NCBI GenBank assembly: GCA_025201345.1
Contig: JAIXMG010000003.1
Coordinates: 1,116,001 to 1,180,000, forward strand
Length of the DNA: 64,000 nt
Source: Thamnidium elegans
Taxonomy: Eukaryota; Mucoromycota; Mucoromycetes; Mucorales; Mucoraceae
Direction: 5' to 3'
The stretch's first letter is position 1. Every line of letters starts with the position of its first letter. Both the position numbers and the translations under genes were made by a program. This document shows, piece after piece, positions 24,948 through 36,289 of the stretch. The notes below the pieces were generated by a model. That model did no database searches and had not been told where the DNA came from. It worked only from the letters and a program-made list of their open reading frames with translations.

Positions 24948-27388
24948 ATGTTGAAATTATTTGGATCCGGCAAAAAGAAGAGAACGAGTAGTATTAAACC
25001 AGGTCACCTAAAGATCCCTATTCCTATGATAGGTGGGGTTCAATATGCAGATATGACAGAATCCCAAATATCGACACTTATTGGTGGTGGAAATAAAACA
25101 GAATCATCTTTAAAAAAATCCGTATCTTCCATCTCAAGCCAAAGGACAAATAATACAGAAAAAGCACCTGCTATACAACATCCAGTAGTAGTTCCCAGTA
25201 GATCAATTAGTTCACCACCTGTCCTGGTGATGCCTAAACCTATCTATAGTTTACCTCCTACTCGATTTTTATTAAGAAATAATGATTATGAAAAGACTCA
25301 AGTAGAAATTACAAGTAGTGAAGAATCAAGTACTAGTGAGCAATCAAGTGAAGAAGAGGAAGATGACGATATTATTGAATTATTTCCAAGTAATACAGTT
25401 TATACAGAATCTAAAAAAGAAACTAATCATAAACTAAGTCCTATTGAAGAAAGTGAAAAGAGTTCAATTGTAAGTTTAATGAACGATGAAGGTAAAACTA
25501 TAATTGTCTCACCATAAAATCAAATGATCTCTCTCTCTCCCTGTCTCCCTCTAATACGAATAATTAAAGTTGTAGCGACACTTGAACTACCAAATCAATC
25601 AGTCACAAGAGCAAGCGATGATTCAACTAGACAATATATATCGGCTTCTGGTTCTCCGTTTTTTGTTAACTCTTCTGTTTCAGATATGAACAACAAACAG
25701 AAAACTGAACCATTTTCTTCTCCTTTGGCTACTTCTTTCACTGCAGAACAAGTACCTTCATTGATAAAACATCCTACTACTAGTTCTTCTTCATCAAACA
25801 AAATATCATTTGTTACAGCTTCTAGTTTTGATACTATGGAATATAATGATCCTATAATATCATCACCATCGAATAATAAGAAGACTGCTAATATTATTAC
25901 AAATGACGCAAATCAGTTATCACCATCACCTACGAATCAAATTCTTACATCAAGTCCAGCCAACAACAAACGAGAAAAGACGCCAATGAGATATAACAAT
26001 GGTTCTAGTTCACCATTGCATCCAAGCAAGCAAACCAAAGTCACCAGGCCAGCTTCTTCTTCGGCATCTTCAGCCACTATCGGTCTTAACGTTACACCTC
26101 TCTCCCAAATCCAAACAGATAAACCATCTGGGAACCAAACAGATAAACCATCTGGGAACCAAACATCCGAGCCAACCGCATTTGTATCCACGAAAAACAA
26201 TAACAATAATAAAATATTGGAAAACACCAGTCGTACGCATTTTCTTGCTATATCTGAAATGCAACACAATATAAAAAAGATGGCATTAAATCAAGACCTG
26301 CAAGACTTGAAACGGACAATCGATCGCATGCAGCAGGAACGTATCTCGGATTTGCAAGATCATTTAACCAGAGTCAACGAGCAAAAACAAAGAGAAGCAG
26401 AGATACTTCTGCAGATCAAAATGACAAAAGAACAATTGGAGAAAGCAATCGCTGGTAAATTATTCTCAGATGATTTTAATAATATAAAAAATGGTGATTT
26501 AAATGCTATTCATACTTCTTCGTCATACAACCAACCAGAACAAAATAAACCGTTTGTTGGAAATACAATTGAAGAAGAGTACATGATTCGGCCCCAACCT
26601 GTAATGAACCCTTCAGTTTCTACTTCTACTGTTAGATCTAAAACAAACTCTAAACAAGTTCCTAAGCAACAAGAAAATAGACAACAACCAGAGAGTAATA
26701 GACAGCAGCAGGATCGTACTCGAGGGGGCCGTAAATTACCCAACTCGGGTAATCGTCAAGGTCCGTATCATCAAGCTTCTGAAAGTTACTTTCCTGAAGT
26801 TAATCAAGTGGATTTCAATTATATGCGTGGACAACCACCACCACCACAGCCGTTCTTCGCAGCTAACAACAACAACTTTAGAAATCCCAATATGAGAAAC
26901 TATCATGCTGATATGGAATTTATGGATAATGCAAACCCATTCGATTCGCCTAGACTAGGTATGCGTACGCAACAACGACGTCAACGGTCAAAATCCATGG
27001 AATCTCAATGGTTACCAGCGCACGAATTAATCGATTCACATCAGTATCAACAAAGAGTGCCGCCGCAACCACATAATTTTGCCTATGATCCTACAGACCA
27101 TACTAATAACTATCAGCATATACCTCGAACCCGGTCACGAAAATCTTCCACGCAAAGCGCAAAGAGTAATCTATCTGATGGTGCATCAGTTCGTAACGGT
27201 AACGGTCGTGATTTAGAAAGTAAATATCATTCTGCTGCAGAAGAAGAAGAAGATTGTCTCGATGCAAATAACAATCCCGAAAAAGAGAGTAATAATAATC
27301 AATTTGCAGAGAATAGAAAAAATTCAGATGGAGAACAAAAACAATTTCAAAATGAAGAGCATCGATCTCATAATAGATACCGTCGTAG

Positions 27389-27431
<43 letters not shown>

Positions 27432-27947
27432 CCGCCTCCACCCCCACCTAATATGCATCCTTCCATGATGTATCCTAATTTTGGTCCTCCACCTCATATG
27501 TCACATATGGGTATGGTAAATGATAATCGAGACAGAATTAAAATGAGACCACCGCCACCTTACGGATACAATCATAATATACCTTCAGGAAACGACTATT
27601 ATCCATATATTCAGCAAAGAGTATCTCCTAGGATGATGGCTGCATTTACAGAGGAGCAGCATTGGAATGGACCTCATCGTTCACAATGGCCCAACCAAAA
27701 GATGTACGGTATACCACCACCACAATCTCAAGGAGTTCCCGAAAATATCAATGGCAATAACGGCACTGTCAACAGCAACATGCCTAACGCAGGCAATGGA
27801 CCTCATCTTTTACAAGACCCAGTGAGCGAAAACAATTTTGCAAGAAGGTATCCACAAACGAATTCTTTACAGCAACAAACTCCTCAACAATCTCAACATG
27901 GATATATGTCCATGTATGGAGATGCTCCTCATATATTATATATCTGA
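24948..27947 (+). CDS. large Q/N- and Ser-rich coiled-coil protein, uncharacterised
   Basis: Two exons, 24948 to about 25494 and about 25573-27947, give close to 970 aa. The intron ends in two in-frame acceptors six bases apart (after AAAG and after TTGTAG), so two isoforms differing by two residues are possible. The N-terminus is basic (MLKLFGSGKKKRTSS). A Ser/Glu/Asp-rich tract lies near residue 150 (SSEESSTSEQSSEEEEDDD). A coiled coil (about residues 410-480) includes KKMALNQDLQDLKRTIDRMQ and LQIKMTKEQLEKAIAG. The rest is disordered, with a 12-residue polyQ (CAA repeat near 27390-27431) running into polyproline, and a tandem copy of TDKPSGNQ at 26115-26164. A TATA-like ATATAAATA lies about 35 bp before the ATG. 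No family is recognised. It starts about 130 bp outside the right TIR. Confidence 0.65.
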
Positions 27948-28057
27948 ATAAAATCAATAATAAAAAACTATACATATGAAAACTATATATTAAAAAAAGT
28001 GTGGATTGTATTATAAAAAAAAAAATATTTTTAAAAAAAGAGAGGGAAAAAATGAGT

Positions 28058-31000
28058 CTAGTAGTATCCACCGCCACGACCTCTGTTGTTTCCATATCCA
28101 CCACCTCTATTTCCACCTCCACCTCCTCTATGTCCTCCGTGTCCTCTATTGTTATTACCGTAGCCGCTACCAGATTGTTGGTTATAATAAGATTGTTGTT
28201 GGCCGTATCCTCCGCCTTGTTGATATCCACCACCACCACCATATCCTTGTTGTGGTTGTTGTTGTTGTTGATATCCATAATAAGGTTGATTATAACCACC
28301 ACTTTGTTGGCCATAATTATTATTATTATGTTGGTGTTGACCATAACTATTATTATTATTATAGCCACCGCCACCACCACCACCATAATCACGTCTTTGA
28401 TTTCCACCATACTGTTGAGTACCAGGGAACCTCGATCCATCATCATATCCATGATTATAACCACCACCATATCCACGAGAAGGATCGTTACGATGTTTAT
28501 CATTTCCACCACGGCCTCTACCGCGATTATTATATTCACGATAATCTTCCATATGGTTTATTTGAGGGGTCCAACCACGATTACTATTATATCGTTGGCG
28601 AGTATCAATCTTTTCAAATGTAGCTAATTGTACATCTTCATAACCCAAACTATTTTCCAATTTGAGTCCTTTTAATAACTGTGAAGAGAATTGTGTTCCT
28701 TCTGTATTCGGTAAGTAATAAGATACACTATAGTAAAAAAAAAAAAAAAAAAAAAAGGTATTAATAAAAATCTTTTTTTTTTTTTTACGTAATAAGTTAC
28801 CTAATGGATTTATCGTTAGCAATATCCGGTAAATCAAAATCCGGTAAAGGAGTACGTAAAGTACTTCTGGGAATACACTCAGGATCTTTATCAATTTCAC
28901 CAGTCAAACCATCACTTAATCTAGCATCCAAAATCATTCTTTCATTTGCTGATCTCTTTGTATATACATTACTGATTGAATTATATACCTTATGATCTTC
29001 GCTAACATATAAAATACTAGGTCCTTCAGAATTTCTGTGTTGTTCTTCTTCATTCAATTGATCATAAACTGTATTCATAGCTGTAAGAAGTCGTTCGGTA
29101 TTGATAAAAGGTAATTTAACAACACCTTGCCATTCCCATTTTTTACCATCCATATCTACATCAAACTCAGTAGGATAGAAATCAATAATAGGTGATTCTC
29201 CATCTGTCATTAAATTATGAAAAGCTTTAGGTAAATGCATTTTACTATATAAAAAAAAAAGAGGTTAGCGTCTAAACATATATAAATGTTATGTATAATA
29301 TTTACCTGGCAGCAGGTAATACACCCATCAGTTGTTCAAATGGTTTTAAAGGTGCATTTTTATCAAACTTGATATCAAAAGTGTCGATATTAATGAAATC
29401 AGAAGCCATAGGAGCGTAATGGTAAGGATAATACCAAGACCAAGAAACACAACCTTGGTAATAATACTTGAAAACCCAAACTAAACCTTCACAATAAGAC
29501 TTTACGATATCTCTAATAGCATCTCTTTCTTGTAAAGTAATATCGAATTTTGTTTTATAATATCTTTCTTTCCATCCAGTTTCCCAAAGACGAACCTCAT
29601 CATCTGGTTCACGTTGACGAGCTGCTTCATCCTTTGCCTTTTTCTCATCATCAACTCTCTTTAAAATGGCTTTAGCGTCAGATTCAGCTTGTGCAATATC
29701 TTTTTCGGAATCCTTTTCGATAATACCGTACATGGCGTCCTCAGGTTCATCATCCTCTTCTTCTTCTTCTTCTAATTCGTCCACTTTTCTCTTGACACCT
29801 GCTGTTCCTTCAGATGATGGTGCGGCAGGAGGTGGGATGCCACTTAATTCAGCCTTTAAAGCAGCAGCAGCACTAAGGTTGGCCATACGAAGCTCAGCTC
29901 TGTTGGCAACAATATCTCTGTTTGACATGACAGCATTAGGATTATTGACAGGAGCCGCAGTCATATCGCCAAAGTTAGGACCATTAGGGTCAAACATTTT
30001 AGTTTCACGAGCACGTCTGTCATTTTCCAATCTTCTTCTTTTAGCACCTTGAGATCTTCTTTCCTCCGTCTTCTTTCTTTCAGAAAAGATTTCGTCTTCC
30101 ATTTTACCCAACTCGGTTACCAAGACTTGAACACGTTTTAAATCGACTTCGCCGTTATGAGTCATGTAACCACCAATCATAGGCATTGTACTCTTCCATA
30201 ACAAACTTAAAGTACTAATAGCACCTTCTCTGATTTCAAGGGAAGGAAGATGAGGCAAGAAATCGTTACCTACGAAGAAACACATAAAAACCCAATCATC
30301 AATGGCTCTTTCTAAATCCCAAGGAATTCCAGGTATATTAAACTTGAGCGCATGTTCCAAGTACTCTCTCAACACATTGACGTGGAGAAGAACGTAAGGT
30401 TTTGGTACTGCAAGTTTAGCCTCTTCTCTCTTCATTTCAGCAATAGCTTCGTCAGATACTTTTTTTTTTAAAAAAAAAATGTGTTAGTTGCTAGGGAAAA
30501 AAAACTAAAATTGTTGTTATATGATTTACCTTTACACTGATTCACAGCATGACCTGGTTGCTTACACTTGAAACAGCTATTTCTATTCTTATTGTCTACA
30601 AAGACATCTTCACGTAATACCTTAAAGTGAGGTTCATGTGTTCCCAAGGCAAGCATAATAAGATCAGCATCTAATCCGTACATGACATGATTGGTATTTG
30701 GATTATGTTCAGGTCGAGATCTTTCAACACGAATGAATTCCATCACTTTATGTTCACCTTCTCCAGGAACAGTTGCATCAGAAAGAATAACCTTTAACTA
30801 TTTTAAAATAAAAATTAGATATTTGATTTTTTTTTTTGTATAGTATATATATATATATTTGTATATGTATTACGTTCTTCCAAAGAGGATCAGAATTTTG
30901 CTTGGCAGCAATATGATAACGAAGACAGGTAGCTAAATGGGCCATAAAAGGCGTACCAGGTGTAATACAATTCGAATCAAAATGTTCTTTTTTAGCGGGT

Positions 31001-31710
31001 AATTGATGAGCTTGACCAATAGCTAGAAAAAATAATAATTAATCCCTGCATTCTTTTTTTTTTCTCAAAAAAAAACTACAAACCTGCTAATTCGTTAGCA
31101 ATTCTATCAGCTGCTTCATGTTCAATTTGTGCTAATTGAGAAGCACGGAAACGACGAGCACGCTGTTGATTCATTTTGGCACGAGGAGCAACACCATCTA
31201 ATGACCAAATGGTTAGTTTTCTTTTTTTTTATAAAAATAATACACCTTTTTTTTTATTTTCTTTACCAATAGCCATGTAAAGAAGTTTACGAGGTCGAAC
31301 CATATCAACAACACGATCCATATACTCAAAGATCGCAATCATCATATCGTCTTCCGTAGCAGGAGCAGGCTACATATAAAAGTGTCAGCTGAAAATATAT
31401 AGTAATTTATATTTTGTAATTTTACCTTGTTTTCTGGGTGACAACAGGGATGGATAATACCATTCATATCCAAATAAAGGTTATCAAACTCTTCATTGTT
31501 AGGGTTAGGTTTAGTGGTATCTACAGGAATAACTACTCCATTGACTATTTTAGGGTGTTCCTCAATTACAGTTGTAATAACTTTTGGAAATTTATCCGAA
31601 AGCCACCTAGCAATAACATAAAAATAATGAGTTCAGTGGATCGCTTTTTTTTTTTATTAATAAACTCAAGATTAACTAATTTATTACCTAAAGAATGCGG
31701 GAACTCCCAT
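28058..31710 (-). CDS. RAT1: nuclear 5'-3' exoribonuclease Rat1/XRN2
   Basis: 5'-3' exoribonuclease that degrades nuclear RNA and helps end RNA polymerase II transcription (torpedo). About nine exons were read. Exon 1 (31710-31688) codes for MGVPAFFR, exon 2 (31606-31426) for WLSDKFPK and [20 protein letters not shown]. The catalytic acidic cluster is seen in [11 protein letters not shown] and [30 protein letters not shown] is the conserved active-site box. A CCHC zinc knuckle ([14 protein letters not shown]) follows [10 protein letters not shown], as in Rat1/XRN2 but not Xrn1. The second conserved block has [24 protein letters not shown]. An acidic/basic linker, then [21 protein letters not shown], complete the core. 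The C-terminal ~200 residues are Gly/Tyr/Gln/Asn-rich with RGG boxes. Low-complexity ORFs on the opposite strand here are shadows. Confidence 0.95.
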
Positions 31711-31904
31711 GCTTACAAAATATTTTTTTTAAAAAAAGATAAGCAAGAGAATAACTACTAAAAAAAAACCATTTCTAACACATAGTGTGTGGAACCTACG
31801 TATTTTCTCCCAAAATATTAGCTAATCGTGACTGTTAATACTTCAAAAAAAATTGCGTTACCTTAGTTCCTTTAGACGAAAATTACTCGTATAATGGACT
31901 TTAA
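31711..31904. promoter_or_regulatory. RAT1 upstream region / 3' flank of the Fanzor-like remnant
   Basis: A 194-bp gap. It holds the palindrome ACACA-TAG-TGTGT at 31778-31790. On the minus strand, immediately 3' of the Fanzor-like stop, a small GGACT...AGTCC hairpin can be drawn. In OMEGA systems the guide RNA lies at this position, but the hairpin here is too weak to call one. Confidence 0.25.
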
Positions 31905-33110
31905 CTACAGTCCTTGGTCTTGTTGACCTCTTGATAGTTGGACAGGTCTGGAATCGAGATTAAAGTCTTGTCTGATATATTCTACCAGAATACTTCTAAT
32001 ATTGGCAGCAGCATTAATATCTCGATTCCAGTACTGTATTGGATAGTTAGAGCTTGCTAAGCCAAAGAGATAGGGAGAAAGAGTATGACTTATCAATCTG
32101 TTTCTATTATTCACTGGACACTGGGGACACAGTTTCAGCGGATAATTTACACGATTACCTAATAAATACAACAAAGTTAAGAATCGCATGTTTATTTAGA
32201 ACGAAATGAATGATTACCTGATAACCTTCGTTCAGGACACTGGCTCACTCTATGCAAAATATGGTTTTCATCGTCGTAGCATTTTAAACTGGGTCTTGAT
32301 TCAGTCATATTTTCACCTGAGCCTAATGAACGATGTTTTTTCTTTCTATGGTTGCAGATATATAAAGGTGACACTATATCCTGTAGTCTTTGGCGGCAAT
32401 GACAGCAGGTTACAGAAGTGCGAAACTCATCAACAGTGATGATAACAGCTTTACCAGCGACAGCTCTTTGAACTAGTTTGACGGGAATTGGTGTATTTCC
32501 CTTATAGGTATCACGAATACTTGCATCACCGTAGGCAACAACAGTTCTTCTAAAATCTTCATTGGGTCGTAGCTCTTCTTGGTGTTGTTGTCTGAGCAAC
32601 CTTCTTTTTTTGCGTCTGGAACATTTTGATGATCTATTAGTCAACTTAAAGTCCTCACCGGCTTTGGTTCTTCTTAGTACAACACGAGCAATATAGTCTT
32701 GAGCCATTTTTCGATTTGAGAATGCATAACCTTTATTCTCACGATGACGCCAGCTTTTCATAAACTCATGGATTCTATAATTATTTAAAAACGAAATTTA
32801 TATTTAGAATCTATATTATTAAAAGATTCTTATCGAGTGTGCTCGTCAGAAAAAGAATTTAAAAACTGCATTACACCTTCATTTGTACAAATCTTTCTGG
32901 TTTGCAGACGATCATAATTGGCTTGGATATTGAAGGCAATTCGACTTTTTAGTTCTTTTTATTTCAGCCATTCCATACCAGAACGCATTTTATAAGAGGA
33001 GTTGCTAACAGAGAAGGAATGCTGTTTTATTGTTTACTTGTTTGTTAAATCTTCAGGGTCACAATCAACACCACAGACAATATCCCGTATACATTTCAAT
33101 GTAGAACGGT
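31905..33110 (-). pseudogene. Fanzor (eukaryotic TnpB-like RNA-guided nuclease), broken
   Basis: Fanzors are eukaryotic relatives of TnpB, RNA-guided nucleases carried by mobile elements. Here the C-terminal half survives. Reading leftward: AYGDASIRDTYKGNTPIPVK, VDEFRTSVTCCHC (first half of the zinc finger, after the family's VDxFxTSxTC motif), KLCPQC (second half) and WNRDINAAANIRSILVEYI (the RuvC-III box with catalytic Asp). An intron of 59 bp (about 32218-32160) with GTAATC..TTAG joins the two zinc-finger halves in frame. Upstream, about 33110-32770 still reads as coding (NRSTLKCIRDIVCGVD, ELKSRIAFNIQANYDRLQ) but with TAA stops at several places. The whole N-terminal half is missing. It is therefore a pseudogene, unless further introns remove the stops. 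Confidence 0.75.
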
Positions 33111-33287
33111 TAATAACAAAAAAAATAAAAAAAAAATAAGCAGTACTATGCGTAGCTCAGCTTTATATAATGTACTAAAAACTATTAGAGGTTTATACTG
33201 TAAGTTTATGTTTTAGAATATCATATATTTGGAAAAAAAAATAATAATTTAACATTAATATCCAGGTGTGTGTATTGATCTGAAAAC
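33111..33287. other. junction between Fanzor remnant and VPS68
   Basis: AT-rich 177 bp without recognisable ends, repeats or coding. The Fanzor-like signal stops near 33110, and VPS68 begins (its stop codon) at 33288. Confidence 0.4.
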
Positions 33288-34137
33288 TTAGATATAATTG
33301 TATTGGCTTTCAGAGCTACTTTGAGCATACCATAATACAGCAGTACTACACAATAAAATAGAAGTATACATGTTAAATAACGTGTATAAAGAATAACAAT
33401 ATTCTACGTACCTGAACATAATTAAGGAACATTGTACTACATCCGTAATACCCAGGTAAGTATTTAACAAGTCCAAATTATTTTCATTATATATATATTT
33501 CGTTACTAGCACAGCCTACAGATACCATAAATATAAGTATATATTTATGCGTGTGTAATATTTTTAACATTTACCACAGATCCAGATAACCCACCTGCCA
33601 TCAAAGCAAATCCCTATAAAATTATAAAAAAAAAACTCCCACTATAAATACACTCTATTTTGATATTTTGATATGTGCAGTTTATATTACCATGAATAAA
33701 AACAATCGAGCTCTCCAAATAAAATTCTCATCAAATCCATTTCCTTTTAATGTTTCTTTATCAATCAAATTTATGCTATATATGAAATGAATATTATTAA
33801 CCTATAATTGTATCTATGTATTTCTCTTGTACTTGCATAATCATTCCCAAGGTTGTAACGATTCCTGGAGCCCAATCTTCTATACCAGGTGCAATTAACC
33901 GATCTGGTAAGTTCCAAAGAATAGTTAAACCGTCAATAAAAGTCCACCAACCTAGTGCAAACTACGCTCCTTTCATTTTTAAATAATTATATTCCGCCTA
34001 TAAAATAAAATAAAATATTAACTTACCAGTACACCAGCAAAATAAACACCAAACATTTTACCTTTATTGCCTAATGAAAAGCAACAAAATATTCGACTGC
34101 AGATGAACACGTTATTATCATTGTTATAATTGCTCAT
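33288..34137 (-). CDS. VPS68: VPS68/TMEM50 family membrane protein
   Basis: A small four-helix membrane protein of the UPF0220 (TMEM50) family. The yeast member Vps68 acts with Vps55 in endosome-to-vacuole traffic. Six exons were read: 34137-34027, 33961-33837, 33775-33691, 33613-33575, 33515-33412 and 33345-33288, giving 173 aa with every join in frame. Signatures are FSLGNKGKMFGVYFAGVL, FALGWWTFIDGL, INLIDKETL, RARLFLFMGFALMAGG and TAVLWYAQSSSE. Intron 2 (33836-33776) starts with GCAAGT, a GC-AG intron; using the nearest GT instead would break the frame. The gene is intact, although mobile-element remnants lie on both sides. Confidence 0.88.
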
Positions 34138-34783
34138 TTTGGTTTGTGAAAAAAAAAAGTTAACTATAAAAAATGAAAATTTTCTGTTATTCAGTTCCCC
34201 GACTGTGTATACAAACTTTGTTGTTGTATTTTTTTTAAAGGATAATTATATATCCAGCAATAAAAATGAGAAAGCCGTACAGGCAAGTAGCAATACACTA
34301 AATATTTTGATTTAAATATATTAGAAAGAAAGAAAAAGAGATTCATTATACATGTCCTTCGCCTGTAGTTATCATGGACTTTACAAAACATTCATAATAG
34401 ATCAGTACTCAAATTCGACTATAGTTTACAAAACAGATTATTTTGGAAAAGGGCCATAAGTTGGGCTCTTTGATTCCTTGCTTAATATTTTATCTTTAAA
34501 CAATTTGAAATTTAATATAACTATCTGATTAAAAAAATAGCAAAATGATTTTTTTCTTTTATTTTTACTGCACAAAATTTAACAATGTACAAAGCATTTA
34601 TAATTAAGAAGATAATTGAAACTTCAGAATAAGCAGGTAAATACCGCCAGTAAGTAACTTAGAATAAATACTCTTAATACAATAGCATCAACGTTATTAC
34701 TTCATGTTTATTCTGGTGATATATATAGTAGCTGCAAACTTCCTGACCACTCTATTTCTCTCTCTAAGGGCTATAAAAATCAT
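34138..34783. other. intergenic upstream of VPS68
   Basis: AT-rich stretch between divergent units. Short chance ORFs only. No element end or RNA gene is recognised. Confidence 0.4.
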
Positions 34784-35308
34784 ATGAAAACAGAGGATGA
34801 ATTAATGAAGGATGGCTATACTACCTTTACAAGAAAATTAAAGCTAGAAGGTTGTATCAATGTAACTTACTATCATAAACTGAAAGGAAAAATTGTATCT
34901 ACATGTCGCGATATCAGACAAATTATTTTCAGATGTCAGCTATTTGTTAATTGTTATATTTTACAGTCAAATGAAATCCCTCGTACTATTTTTTCTCAGA
35001 ACTTCTGGTACACTATACCTCAACTGATAATTGGAAAAAGGCCTACGAGTTCAAAGACGATGACAACCAGTCTTTTGTCATTTTGGAATGACTTCAAACG
35101 TGAACATCGCAATATAGTTTATAGGAATCCTCTTATACCTGCCTACAGTCAGCGCATCACTGAAGCCTGTATCGAGTTAAAGCGGCATATACGAATGGGA
35201 TCGTTGAAAATTTTGAAAGTCGCGTGATGAGTTATTTGAAGTATACTTTACAAATGCTTTACAAAGTGTTTAACTTCAAGAAACTTAGATATAAAAAGTA
35301 TATATGAA
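34784..35308 (+). pseudogene. fragment resembling a Fanzor N-terminal region
   Basis: An ORF of 147 codons (34784-35227) contains CRDIRQIIFRCQLFVNCYIL and FSQNFWYTIPQLIIGKRPT. Close to its end the coding signal moves to another frame, where NGIVENFESRVMSYLKYTLQ continues to a stop at about 35308. These phrases resemble the helical N-terminal part of mucoralean Fanzor/TnpB-like proteins as I remember them; I have no alignment. It runs opposite to the C-terminal Fanzor half at 31905-33110, with VPS68 in between. The frameshift makes it non-functional. The alternative is an unrelated mobile-element ORF. Confidence 0.45.
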
Positions 35309-35367
35309 TGTATAAATATTTTTCATAACCAAATACTATTTTTTTTTTTTTTTTATTTAAAAAAAAG

Positions 35368-35385
35368 CCTTGGAGATCTCCAAGG
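35368..35385. repeat. 18-bp perfect palindrome
   Basis: CCTTGGAGATCTCCAAGG reads the same on both strands. It follows a T14 run and an A8 run and lies just after the 3' end of the minus-strand F-box-like ORF. Such a stem could be a transcript 3' structure or a protein-binding site. Confidence 0.6.
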
Positions 35386-35401
35386 TGTTGATAAGCATGA
35401 T

Positions 35402-36277
35402 TTATTTATTAGCACCATTACCATAGGAAAACAAACAGCTTAAATTATTAATTGGTTTAAGTTGATATTCCGAAATTATTTTTTGATGATTGATTATGTT
35501 CATATTAAACTTTTGTAAATCATCATATCCTTTCATTGATAAGTTTAAATGACAATCTAATTTTTTCGATCCAATAATTATATCTAAAAACATCCAATTT
35601 CTTTCCATTCGATCTTGTATATTCGATCTTGTATATTTGATTTTGTCTTTTATTTGAATTAGGTTGAACTGTAATGGTTAAATTTTTGATGGTGGATAAA
35701 TGCTCTGCAAATAAATGAATCGTACTTCTTTATCACTTAACCATTCATAGATATTAGCATCAATCATATTTAAACAAAATAAATCCAATCGTGTGTAATA
35801 GATAACATATTTCATGTAAGCTTCGTGAAAATCATGAAGTTCAAAATACAATCGTTTTAACTTTAAATTTCTATCATTGGTACCATCATATTGTTCCATC
35901 ATCTTTAACAACCCTGCTTTTGAAGCGTCTGGGAAATGTCTTTTAGTTTGTAACCCAAATCCTACCAGTTTAGGACAAACACCAAGTGCAGAAGGTATTA
36001 GCATGTATCTATCACCATTTAACAAGTCATTACTGATAGATAAAAAAGTCAGGTGTTTAAATTGCGGCAGAAACACAAGATAATTACCGTCTGTTGTGTA
36101 ACGAAAATAATTTAAGTGTAAATATGTCATGGTATCTCGGTACTTGTAAGCAGTTAAAACATGTATCTCTCTTGACTGCATCGAAAGGTTATCATCTACT
36201 TTAATCTCTTCTATGCACCTTAATTTGTCGGTCTTGTACAAGATTTCTAGAAATGGTTCAACAGATCTAGAGATCAA
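35402..36277 (-). pseudogene. F-box/LRR-like protein fragment with an internal stop
   Basis: The main ORF (36277-35678, 199 aa) has irregular leucine-rich phrases such as DTMTYLHLNYFRY, FKHLTFLSISNDLL, LGVCPKLVGFGLQTK and LKLKRLYFELHDF. These are the style of the large mucoralean family of F-box proteins with diverged LRRs. No F-box helix is visible at the N-terminus. After SIYPPSKI a TAA interrupts; the same frame stays open for another ~85 codons (to 35402). So the gene is either truncated at both ends or is a pseudogene. Target and partner are unknown. Confidence 0.45.
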
Positions 36278-36289
36278 GTACAGTATTTT

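Noticed and set aside
28001..28627. Plus-strand Thr/Ser/Ile and His/Tyr-rich ORFs
   Set aside because: They mirror the Gly/Gln/Tyr-rich tail of RAT1, which is joined in frame to the rest of that gene.
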